A stretch of DNA of 53,639 nt, taken from positions 1 through 53,639 of the IMG/VR virus record IMGVR_UViG_3300021225_000313; one strand, written 5' to 3'. Within the stretch, counting starts at the first letter, position 1, and every line of letters starts with the position of its first letter. Below the pieces are notes generated by a model that worked only from the letters and a program-made list of their open reading frames with translations, did no database searches and had not been told where the DNA came from. Below, one piece after another: positions 48,108 through 53,618 of the stretch. The translations under genes and the position numbers were made by a program. The DNA is from a virus.

Positions 48108-48506
48108 ATGAATGTACTGTCAAAAATGTGGTTAGGGTTCAGACTTCCCCATCGTGACCTTGTTCTGACCTTCAAAGGTAAAGAGTTGGTAAATTATCGT
48201 GTGAACGAAAATGGACGGGAAGATTACACTCCCGAATTGGTTCGGGATTTGATTCAGGAACTGATTAAACAAGGTATGATTACCTTCTTTGATGACGTTC
48301 CGAACATGGAAGTGGGTGTACCCATCCATACAATCGGAATTGTCGATGAAGACGACCCCAAAGATGAAATTATGTACATCGAAACGTTCCATCGGAATTT
48401 GGATAACTTGGATGATGATTTTGGTTTTGAAAGGAATGTGAACATCCCCAAACCACTCCATGAGTTTTTGGGATTCCCGAAACCCATCAAAGATTCGGAC
48501 TACTAA
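48108..48506 (+). CDS. Early protein, paralogue of 41510-41887 (132 aa)
   Basis: Shared landmarks with the 41510 gene are DVPNMEVGVPI, IMYIETFHRNLDNLDDDFGF and NVNIPKPLHEFLG. The N-terminal third differs (MNVLSKMWLGFRLPHRDLVL). The two copies are 6.2 kb apart in the same orientation. Unknown function; retention of two diverged copies suggests distinct targets. Confidence 0.75.
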   Translation: MNVLSKMWLGFRLPHRDLVLTFKGKELVNYRVNENGREDYTPELVRDLIQELIKQGMITFFDDVPNMEVGVPIHTIGIVDEDDPKDEIMYIETFHRNLDNLDDDFGFERNVNIPKPLHEFLGFPKPIKDSDY

Positions 48507-48514
48507 AAGGAACG

Positions 48515-48534
48515 ACCCGACCGAAAGGTTGGGT
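48515..48534 (+). terminator. Intrinsic terminator with GAAA loop
   Basis: ACCCGACC-GAAA-GGTTGGGT followed by a T-run. Confidence 0.9.
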
Positions 48535-48592
48535 TTTTTCTTTTTCCCCTACATCGCGCCAAAGAAATTCTCAAAAATAAAATTGAATAAAA

Positions 48593-48624
48593 TTTGGTGG
48601 ATTCAAATATGTCACATATCTTTG
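48593..48624 (+). promoter_or_regulatory. Host-type promoter
   Basis: TTTGG, 19-nt spacer, TATCTTTG; ATG at 48646. It excludes the longer frame opening at 48460. Confidence 0.85.
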
Positions 48625-48645
48625 TATCCTAAATCAATAACGATT

Positions 48646-49218
48646 ATGGTTACAGATTATCAAGTACAAGAGTCCGTGAATGTTAAAGAAGTAACGACCA
48701 CGGAACTGACCAACATTCTCCTTCAGGTAGGGGTAACGGTTGACCTCAAGTCCGACTTTGTGAATGTAGTGATGGAAACCGAACCTTCCATGAATAAGAC
48801 GGGTAACCCGTTCATCGGGAAGGTGAAAAAACTTTCCTCACGGAACTACAAACTCCTCATGGACTACGAAAAAAGGGTACGTTCCAATGAAAAGAAAGAA
48901 GGGTTGACCCCCGACTTTGTTACAGAGAAACCCAAAGGTAAACATCACATTTCTCCCCTCGTTCTGTTGGACGATAAGACGGAAAGTGTCCACTACCTCA
49001 ATCTTGAGTATTTTGTGGAAGTGAAACCGATTGTGTCCTATTCCTTCAATGACCTTCCCATGACCAAGGAAGATGAGGGATTGATGAAACAATTCTTTGT
49101 AAAGAAGTATCAGAGTCAAAAACAGGAACAGGACAGGAAGGTGGAAGTTATCACACCGAAAATATCGAACATCAAACAGATGTCGATGGGTGGGGTGAAG
49201 TACATCGTCAAAAACTAA
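48646..49218 (+). CDS. Early protein, paralogue of 36977-37492 (190 aa)
   Basis: Shares the ordered segments FVNVVMETEPSMNKTGNPFI, KVKKLSSRNYKLLMDYEKRV, HHISPLVLLDDKTESVHYLN and QMSMGGVKYIVKN with the minus-strand gene at the other end of the array. It carries an extra N-terminal segment (MVTDYQVQESVNVKEVTTTE). Rich in Lys, so possibly nucleic-acid binding. No known domain. Confidence 0.75.
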   Translation: MVTDYQVQESVNVKEVTTTELTNILLQVGVTVDLKSDFVNVVMETEPSMNKTGNPFIGKVKKLSSRNYKLLMDYEKRVRSNEKKEGLTPDFVTEKPKGKHHISPLVLLDDKTESVHYLNLEYFVEVKPIVSYSFNDLPMTKEDEGLMKQFFVKKYQSQKQEQDRKVEVITPKISNIKQMSMGGVKYIVKN

Positions 49219-49221
49219 AAC

Positions 49222-49243
49222 AAAGGGGGGTAATTCCCCCTTT
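49222..49243 (+). terminator. Intrinsic terminator
   Basis: AAAGGGGG-GTAATT-CCCCCTTT followed by more T. Confidence 0.85.
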
Positions 49244-49249
49244 TTTTAT

Positions 49250-49257
49250 TATATTTG
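49250..49257 (+). promoter_or_regulatory. Possible host-type -7 box (TATATTTG)
   Basis: Fits TAnnTTTG, but its -33 region is the preceding terminator and the leader to 49288 is 30 nt. Confidence 0.35.
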
Positions 49258-49287
49258 ATTATTCGTTGGCAGTAATACAAAAACAAT

Positions 49288-49632
49288 ATGACCACATTTT
49301 TCTTAATCATCATCATCCTCACCCCATTAATATTCCTTGGCGCGATATGGGATAAATACACAAAACAAAAGGAGGAATTGATGTTCCTACAAAACATAAA
49401 TGAAAGTAATATCGAAATAATCAAACATCAATCCGATTTGATACGTATAAAGGACGAAATGTTAGTCCTCAATACGGAAACGATTAATAGGATGGATAGT
49501 ATGATACAGTCTCAGGAAGACATGATTAAGACCCAAAAGGAAGTAATACAAGAACAGAACGGTATCATTGATTCAAACATAAACCATATCAAGGTACTCG
49601 AAAATATTGTCAAGGTAAACGAATTCAGATGA
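49288..49632 (+). CDS. Membrane-anchored coiled-coil protein (114 aa)
   Basis: MTTFFLIIIILTPLIFLGAI is an N-terminal membrane anchor; residues about 25-110 form a long coiled coil (LIRIKDEMLVLNTETINRMD, DMIKTQKEVIQEQNGIIDSN). Topology recalls 53-kb gene 52873 and the spanin-like protein at 16133. A minus-oriented GCCAACGAA element lies just upstream. Function unknown. Confidence 0.6.
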   Translation: MTTFFLIIIILTPLIFLGAIWDKYTKQKEELMFLQNINESNIEIIKHQSDLIRIKDEMLVLNTETINRMDSMIQSQEDMIKTQKEVIQEQNGIIDSNINHIKVLENIVKVNEFR

Positions 49633-49686
49633 GTTCGTAGTACACGGACATGCCAAAGAAGTTTCCAAAAATAAATCTGATTAAAA

Positions 49687-49718
49687 TTTGGTAGTTTCAA
49701 AAATACATTATATCTTTG
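49687..49718 (+). promoter_or_regulatory. Host-type promoter
   Basis: TTTGG, 19-nt spacer, TATCTTTG; ATG at 49738. Confidence 0.85.
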
Positions 49719-49737
49719 TATTCTAAATCAAATTTAT

Positions 49738-50301
49738 ATGGGAGAAGTAATTACAGAAAAGGTTGTCGGTAACCACATTATTCGTACCTTTTATGACGAA
49801 TGTCCTTACAATCCCCGTGAGAACGACAATTTGGGAACAATGGTGTGTTTCCATAGACGTTATTCATTGGGTGATAAACATGACTACGATTCCAATGACT
49901 ACAAAGGTTGGGATGAAATGGAGAAAGCCATTATCAAAAATGAGAATGTCGGGGTTATCCTTCCCTTGTATCTTTATGACCACGGAGGAATAACAATTTC
50001 CACAAGTCCTTTCTCATGTCCATGGGATTCAGGACAAATCGGATTCATATTCATTTCCAAAAAGAAAATGTTGGAAGAATATGGAGGAAAGATTGTAACC
50101 AAAAAACTGAAAGAAAGGGTTGAGGGTTACTTGAAAAATGAAGTGGAGGAATATGACCAATACCTTCGGGGTGAAGTGTACGGTGTGAGGGTATTTGAAA
50201 AGGAATTGGATGAGGACGGGGATGATGTTGAAGTACATTCATGTTGGGGATTCTACTCGGAGGAGGATGCCATTGAGGACGGAATGTGTTATGTAAAATA
50301 G
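49738..50301 (+). CDS. Widely conserved phage/bacterial hypothetical protein (187 aa)
   Basis: NPRENDNLGTMVCFHRRYSL, ILPLYLYDHGGITISTSPFS, CPWDSGQIGFIFISKKKMLE and EVEEYDQYLRGEVYGVRVFE form an unmistakable family I know from many phages and plasmids, always annotated as hypothetical. Conserved His, Asp, Cys and Trp residues (H-R-R-Y, Y-D-H-G/S-G, CPWDSGQ) suggest an enzyme or metal site. Role unknown. Complete single-gene unit. Confidence 0.8.
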   Translation: MGEVITEKVVGNHIIRTFYDECPYNPRENDNLGTMVCFHRRYSLGDKHDYDSNDYKGWDEMEKAIIKNENVGVILPLYLYDHGGITISTSPFSCPWDSGQIGFIFISKKKMLEEYGGKIVTKKLKERVEGYLKNEVEEYDQYLRGEVYGVRVFEKELDEDGDDVEVHSCWGFYSEEDAIEDGMCYVK

Positions 50302-50320
50302 TTTGTGTTTTGTTTGTTAT

Positions 50321-50345
50321 ACCCCTATCCGAAAAGGATGGGGGT
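50321..50345 (+). terminator. Intrinsic terminator
   Basis: ACCCCTATCC-GAAA-AGGATGGGGGT followed by a T-run. Confidence 0.9.
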
Positions 50346-50370
50346 TTTTTGTTGTTAACCCACAATGTTG

Positions 50371-50395
50371 TTTGGCATCGTATTACGTACATTTG
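50371..50395 (+). promoter_or_regulatory. Possible promoter without a gene
   Basis: TTTGG (50371) and TACATTTG (50388-50395) are present but only 12 nt apart instead of 19, so activity is doubtful. Confidence 0.3.
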
Positions 50396-50400
50396 TGTTC

Positions 50401-50456
50401 TGTGTAATTTGTTGTGGTTATTGATGTACTATCCCCTGGTGTTTCAACACTGGGGG
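50401..50456 (+). ncRNA. Possible short RNA between a promoter-like site and a terminator
   Basis: About 55 nt with no convincing reading frame separate a TACATTTG box from a strong hairpin (50431-50456, CCCCTGGTGTT...AACACTGGGGG, T-rich tail). It could encode a small RNA or be the remains of a cassette that lost its gene. Confidence 0.3.
50431..50456 (+). terminator. Hairpin terminator
   Basis: ATCCCCTGGTGTT-TC-AACACTGGGGGT, one mismatch, followed by TTTTG. Confidence 0.7.
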
Positions 50457-50503
50457 TTTTGTATTACTGCCAAAGAAATTACAGAAAATAAATTCAAATA
50501 AAA

Positions 50504-50535
50504 TTTGGTAGATTCAAATATTCGTTTTATCTTTG
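50504..50535 (+). promoter_or_regulatory. Host-type promoter
   Basis: TTTGG, 19-nt spacer, TATCTTTG; ATG at 50555. Last copy associated with a GCCAAAGAA element. Confidence 0.85.
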
Positions 50536-50554
50536 TATTCTAAACATAAACACA

Positions 50555-50791
50555 ATGGATAAAAAAACAATTAATAAAGTTTGGAATAAGTATCAAAAGA
50601 ATGAGTCAAATAACGACCATTCGGAGAATGTCTTATTACTCGCCAAAACATTTGGTACTGATGAGGATGTTGCTGAAGCAGAAGACATCCAACATAAACA
50701 TGATTCCATTGGATATATGACAACAGACCTTTTGAAAAGGAGGGATTTTTTACATAATAAATTTTATCCTATTCTTGTCCGTTTCAGATAA
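50555..50791 (+). CDS. Early unknown protein (78 aa)
   Basis: MDKKTINKVWNKYQKNESNN, HSENVLLLAKTFGTDEDVAE and HKHDSIGYMTTDLLKRRDFL: charged helical protein with a His-rich middle. No family recognised. The following promoter overlaps its 3' end. Confidence 0.65.
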   Translation: MDKKTINKVWNKYQKNESNNDHSENVLLLAKTFGTDEDVAEAEDIQHKHDSIGYMTTDLLKRRDFLHNKFYPILVRFR

Positions 50792-50805
50792 TTGTATTAC
50801 CTTTA
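50775..50805 (+). promoter_or_regulatory. Variant promoter with TTTA -7 box
   Basis: TTG (50775) and TACCTTTA (50798-50805); ATG at 50824 is 18 nt on. First of the TTTA-type promoters. Confidence 0.6.
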
Positions 50806-50823
50806 TATTCTAAAACAAACGAA

Positions 50824-51012
50824 ATGAAAAAGACGGTAACAATTTATGAGTTGTATGAAAAAGAGTTCAATCAGCCAACATTTATTGGGTTTCTGCAAGG
50901 TCATAGAACGCCTGACAGATTTCATGGGGTGACATTGAGCAAAAAAACCGCTGAACAGTGGGTGAAAAAAAGTGAAATGAATTATTATCGTATAAATAAA
51001 AGTGTAGAATAA
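50824..51012 (+). CDS. Early unknown basic protein (62 aa)
   Basis: MKKTVTIYELYEKEFNQPTF and GVTLSKKTAEQWVKKSEMNY; a strand-rich start and a basic helix. No terminator follows. No family recognised. Confidence 0.6.
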   Translation: MKKTVTIYELYEKEFNQPTFIGFLQGHRTPDRFHGVTLSKKTAEQWVKKSEMNYYRINKSVE

Positions 51013-51013
51013 A

Positions 51014-51045
51014 TTTGGTAGATTGATATAAACGTATTACCTTTA
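51014..51045 (+). promoter_or_regulatory. Variant promoter (TACCTTTA)
   Basis: TTTGG (51014-51018), 19-nt spacer, TACCTTTA; ATG at 51065. Confidence 0.75.
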
Positions 51046-51064
51046 TATCCTAAAGATAAACAAA

Positions 51065-51229
51065 ATGAAGTATTTAGTAAGTTGGATAATTTGGGATAGA
51101 ACTAACCCTGAATGGAGACCTATTTATAAATTTCAAAAGTGTAGCACATTAATCAAAGCAAATAGAATGAAAACTAATCTATTAAAACAAACTTCTTTTA
51201 TAGAGGTAACAATAAGTGAAATAGTATGA
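51065..51229 (+). CDS. Early small basic protein (54 aa)
   Basis: MKYLVSWIIWDRTNPEWRPI, then KFQKCSTLIKANRMKTNLLK. The stop overlaps the next start (ATGA), so it is translationally coupled. Aromatic N-terminal strand followed by a basic helix. No family recognised. Confidence 0.6.
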   Translation: MKYLVSWIIWDRTNPEWRPIYKFQKCSTLIKANRMKTNLLKQTSFIEVTISEIV

Positions 51230-51528
51230 ACACACCTGTAAGTCCAAAATTAGATAAACTACTTCTTGATATGGGTATTGATATGCCTGTAAGCCCAACC
51301 ATTGCAGATGTTGTGATGTGGTTGTATGAGAAATATGGAGTTTGGATTGATGTTGATATCGAAGGAGAAGGCTTTGATATATTCTATTTTTTGGCATATA
51401 GAAACCATGAAGAGAGGGTTAAAGAGTATATGAAAAAATTAAATGACGAAAATTATCATACAAATTACAAAACGCCAAAAGAAGCATATGAAGCTGCAAT
51501 TGAATACACTCTAAATAATTTGATATGA
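51226..51528 (+). CDS. Conserved small phage protein (100 aa)
   Basis: SPTIADVVMWLYEKYGVWID followed by VDIEGEGFDIFYFLAYRN and KTPKEAYEAAIEYTLNNLI matches a common, uncharacterised phage family: P-T/S-x-x-x-x-x-x-W-x-x-E/K-K-x-G, then a strand pair, then Y-x-T-x-x-E-A-x-x-A. Coupled to the upstream gene by a 4-nt overlap. A 12-codon frame (51525-51563) is coupled to its stop but is too short to call. Confidence 0.75.
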   Translation: MNTPVSPKLDKLLLDMGIDMPVSPTIADVVMWLYEKYGVWIDVDIEGEGFDIFYFLAYRNHEERVKEYMKKLNDENYHTNYKTPKEAYEAAIEYTLNNLI

Positions 51529-51564
51529 ACAAAGAAATACTTGTAGAAGTTACTGTAAAATAAA

Positions 51565-51596
51565 TTTGGCAGTTTAATATAAACGTATTACCTTTA
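51565..51596 (+). promoter_or_regulatory. Variant promoter (TACCTTTA)
   Basis: TTTGG (51565-51569), 19-nt spacer, TACCTTTA; drives the operon from 51613. Confidence 0.75.
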
Positions 51597-51612
51597 CATA
51601 AAATAACATATC

Positions 51613-51813
51613 ATGGAAATCTTAAAAGCAATTATTTTTTTTCTGAGCCTTATTCTTACAATTTTCTTTATTGGTAAATTGTTTTCATGGGGCGTTCATG
51701 AAATCAGTAATAAAGGTGTTAACAAAGTGACGGCAAATGATATCAATGAAGCAAATTTCTGTATGTTTGTCGCTTGTTGTGGATGGACAACATTGTATTA
51801 CCTATCATTGTAA
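51613..51813 (+). CDS. Early two-pass membrane protein (66 aa)
   Basis: MEILKAIIFFLSLILTIFFI is the first helix and FCMFVACCGWTTLYYLSL the second. It is followed 10 nt later by another small membrane protein, so the pair may act together. No family recognised. Confidence 0.65.
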   Translation: MEILKAIIFFLSLILTIFFIGKLFSWGVHEISNKGVNKVTANDINEANFCMFVACCGWTTLYYLSL

Positions 51814-51823
51814 ATGAAAAAAT

Positions 51824-52042
51824 ATGAAAAAAGAACTTACAAGTGGACAAAAATGGGATTTATTTTTTAGTGTATTCACAACAAATTGCCTTCTCCCAAT
51901 TATTTCTCTTTTTATCAAAAATTATTTGGAAGTTAAAAATACAGATTCAGATTGGATTGAATTGGTGTTACTTCTGTCAATGGTTATTTTCTCGACTCTT
52001 TACATATGTAGTTTGTTTTTTACTTTGAGAAAGTTTTGGTAA
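51824..52042 (+). CDS. Early two-pass membrane protein (72 aa)
   Basis: FFSVFTTNCLLPIISLFIKN and IELVLLLSMVIFSTLYICSL are hydrophobic segments separated by an acidic loop. A shorter overlapping frame at 51843-52028 was rejected. Same operon as 51613. Confidence 0.65.
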   Translation: MKKELTSGQKWDLFFSVFTTNCLLPIISLFIKNYLEVKNTDSDWIELVLLLSMVIFSTLYICSLFFTLRKFW

Positions 52043-52053
52043 ATTGAAATAAT

Positions 52054-52284
52054 ATGAAATCAATAACTGCACTTGCAACAATCATGGCAATGGCATCACA
52101 ATACGATATGCCATCAGAATGGGGAAGAAACAATCTTCGCCCTGAAGATATTGATATGACACCGCCAAAGAAAATCATTCCCAAAGGATGTCAAGTGTTC
52201 AATATCAATGGGAAAGAAATTATTGCCATAAATGAAAAATCGGCACAAAAAAAATATCAGAAATTATTTGGTGGAACGGAATAA
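52054..52284 (+). CDS. Early unknown protein (76 aa)
   Basis: MKSITALATIMAMASQYDMP has a short hydrophobic start that is too weak for a signal peptide. GCQVFNINGKEIIAINEKSA looks like a beta hairpin, followed by a basic helix. The downstream promoter overlaps its 3' end. No family recognised. Confidence 0.6.
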   Translation: MKSITALATIMAMASQYDMPSEWGRNNLRPEDIDMTPPKKIIPKGCQVFNINGKEIIAINEKSAQKKYQKLFGGTE

Positions 52285-52298
52285 ACATTATACCTTTA
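52267..52298 (+). promoter_or_regulatory. Variant promoter (TACCTTTA), partly inside a gene
   Basis: TTTGG (52267-52271) lies in the end of the upstream gene; TACCTTTA at 52291-52298, 19-nt spacer. Confidence 0.75.
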
Positions 52299-52316
52299 TA
52301 TTCTAAATAGATTAAA

Positions 52317-52820
52317 ATGATAATGAAAAAACTATCTGAAGACCATTACATCGTAATGGATGATTCAGAACCTGAAATTGGGGGCTGGGTGTACTCTATG
52401 GACGGTATACACCAATGGTTCGGTCAGGTATTAAAAACTGAGCCATTACCTAAAAAAATCACCCATTCAACAAACATAGATTGGAATGAGGTTTATTATA
52501 TTCCTTTATCAGAAGTAAAAGAACTTCTTGGTGTGGTGGATGTGGAGAAGAAAGGAGAAAAAAAATATCCAAAATCAGAATTTTGGGTGGGAAGTGGACC
52601 ATCAAGACTATATGATGAAAATGCAAAAGAGAGAAGATGCTACATAGAAGGTTACAAAGAAGCCCTTGAAGATAACAAGGAGAAGAAATATACAGAGGAG
52701 GATTTGATGAAGTTTTATAAATATGTAAAAACGCATACAGTAACAGAAGCTTTAAGGCATATTCAACCCAAAACAGAATGGGAAGTAGAATTAGTTGATG
52801 GTAAACTAAAACTAAAATAA
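52317..52820 (+). CDS. Conserved hypothetical phage protein (167 aa)
   Basis: KKLSEDHYIVMDDSEPEIGG, RRCYIEGYKEALEDNKEKKY and EWEVELVDGKLKLK match a family I associate with Bacteroidota phages and prophages, annotated as hypothetical. The Met at 52323 (MKKLSED) is an equally plausible start and would give a 24-nt leader. Acidic and helical in the middle; no catalytic motif seen. Confidence 0.7.
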   Translation: MIMKKLSEDHYIVMDDSEPEIGGWVYSMDGIHQWFGQVLKTEPLPKKITHSTNIDWNEVYYIPLSEVKELLGVVDVEKKGEKKYPKSEFWVGSGPSRLYDENAKERRCYIEGYKEALEDNKEKKYTEEDLMKFYKYVKTHTVTEALRHIQPKTEWEVELVDGKLKLK

Positions 52821-52821
52821 A

Positions 52822-52853
52822 TTTGGTAAAATTAAATAAACATTATACCTTTA
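52822..52853 (+). promoter_or_regulatory. Variant promoter (TACCTTTA)
   Basis: TTTGG (52822-52826), 19-nt spacer, TACCTTTA; ATG at 52873. Confidence 0.75.
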
Positions 52854-52872
52854 CATTCTAAAACACAACACA

Positions 52873-53088
52873 ATGACATTACTTGAAATTATATTAATAA
52901 TATCAAACATTACTTGTATTTTAATTTATATTGTTGAAAGAGATACAAACAGGACATCAGTTGAATCCTATCAAAAACATATTGAGGCGTTGAAAGAACG
53001 TATTGTGGCGATGGAAAAAGAAATTGAATATGATAATAATGCATTTCAACGCATTGCAAATAAATTGAGTTATCTTAAAAGACACTAA
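52873..53088 (+). CDS. Membrane-anchored coiled-coil protein (71 aa)
   Basis: MTLLEIILIISNITCILIYI is an N-terminal membrane helix, followed by a coiled coil (YQKHIEALKERIVAMEKEIE). Same design as the 49288 gene. Next gene starts 10 nt downstream. Confidence 0.65.
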   Translation: MTLLEIILIISNITCILIYIVERDTNRTSVESYQKHIEALKERIVAMEKEIEYDNNAFQRIANKLSYLKRH

Positions 53089-53098
53089 AAAAAATAAT

Positions 53099-53302
53099 AT
53101 GGAAAAAAGAATTACATATTTGGAAAGTCTTGTCCCAAAAGATGTGGACATAAATAAATTGTATTATCCCAATTTTGCAAAGTTTGCTAATTACATGGGT
53201 AATGGTGTGTATTCTTACAGAGGGATACATTCAACAAACACAAGAGAATTGTTTTTAATGACAAGTCTAAGACAACTCAAAATAAAATACAAAGAAATTT
53301 GA
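53099..53302 (+). CDS. Early unknown protein (67 aa)
   Basis: MEKRITYLESLVPKDVDINK, NFAKFANYMGNGVYSYRGIH and TNTRELFLMTSLRQLKIKYK. Probably co-transcribed with 52873. No family recognised. Confidence 0.6.
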   Translation: MEKRITYLESLVPKDVDINKLYYPNFAKFANYMGNGVYSYRGIHSTNTRELFLMTSLRQLKIKYKEI

Positions 53303-53329
53303 TAATATCAAATAAACGTTTTATCTTTA
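53298..53329 (+). promoter_or_regulatory. Variant promoter (TATCTTTA)
   Basis: TTTGA (53298-53302), 19-nt spacer, TATCTTTA; overlaps the stop of the upstream gene. Confidence 0.65.
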
Positions 53330-53355
53330 CATCCTGACTACTAAAAATAAACAAT

Positions 53356-53484
53356 ATGAAAGCAACATTAGTAAAACATTCAAGTAACTACTTTGGATTC
53401 AGAAAAGACAAAATGTACCACAATGGTACCCTTAAAACAACTCTGTCATTTGCATTTGGTAAATTCAGATTGTTATTGTATTAA
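53356..53484 (+). CDS. Small basic protein (42 aa)
   Basis: MKATLVKHSSNYFGFRKDKM, then YHNGTLKTTLSFAFGKFRLL. Supported by a promoter at the standard distance; beta-rich and basic. No family recognised. Confidence 0.5.
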   Translation: MKATLVKHSSNYFGFRKDKMYHNGTLKTTLSFAFGKFRLLLY

Positions 53485-53493
53485 AAACACACA

Positions 53494-53597
53494 GTCAGGT
53501 GGCGAAATTGGGTTAAAGCGTGGGTTCATTCAATTATTGGTAATAAATCAAGATAATTGATAGACTCAGATTTGCAGGTTCGAGTCCTGTCCTGACA
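53494..53597 (+). tRNA. tRNA-like sequence, possibly degenerate tRNA-Leu
   Basis: GTCAGG (53494-53499) pairs with CCTGAC (53591-53596) as an acceptor stem, followed by TGGCGAAATTGG, typical of the start and D-arm of bacterial tRNA-Leu. A T-arm is intact: GCAGG, loop TTCGAGT, CCTGT (53574-53590). The middle does not fold into a clear anticodon arm: it contains an 8-bp hairpin TCAATTAT/ATAATTGA (53530-53537, 53553-53560) with a 15-nt loop. Either a degenerate tRNA, an interrupted one, or a tRNA-like RNA. No CCA is encoded. Confidence 0.45.
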
Positions 53598-53598
53598 T

Positions 53599-53618
53599 CC
53601 CCAATCGAAAGGTTGGGG
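53599..53618 (+). terminator. Intrinsic terminator with GAAA loop
   Basis: CCCCAATC-GAAA-GGTTGGGG with eight or more T following, directly after the tRNA-like sequence. Confidence 0.9.

Larger units (their letters stand above)
36917..50477. repeat. Dispersed GCCAAAGAA element (28 intergenic copies)
   Basis: Core GCCAA(A/G/C)GAA, usually preceded by CC(T/C). Plus-strand starts: 38224, 38541, 38819, 39184, 39557, 39898, 40226, 40719, 41949, 42449, 42713, 43033, 43657, 44064, 44713, 45033, 45995, 46569, 46910, 47555, 48033, 48558, 49652, 50469. Minus-strand copies: 36917, 37629, 38023, 49262. A variant GCCAATGAA at 41423 overlaps the end of a gene. Most copies sit between a terminator and the next promoter, about 25-35 nt upstream of its -33 box. 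No intergenic copy was seen before 36.9 kb or after 50.5 kb. Role unknown: a protein-binding site, RNA-processing site or recombination anchor are all possible. Confidence 0.85.

Noticed and set aside
37645-49424. Many minus-strand frames across the early array (for example 38586-38837, 39568-39819, 45079-45345)
   Set aside because: They run through promoters and terminators of the plus-strand units, begin inside other genes and lack any promoter of their own.
36917-50477. CRISPR array, suggested by many regularly occurring short repeats
   Set aside because: Repeats are promoters and GCCAAAGAA elements separated by genes of variable length (120-570 nt), not uniform spacers; no cas genes.
51525-51563. 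12-codon frame MNKEILVEVTVK coupled to the upstream stop
   Set aside because: Too short to distinguish from chance; no independent support beyond the ATGA overlap.
52161-52169. GCCAAAGAA sequence at 52161 as another copy of the intergenic element
   Set aside because: It is inside a coding region (Pro-Lys-Lys codons) in a block where the intergenic element is otherwise absent; most likely coincidence.
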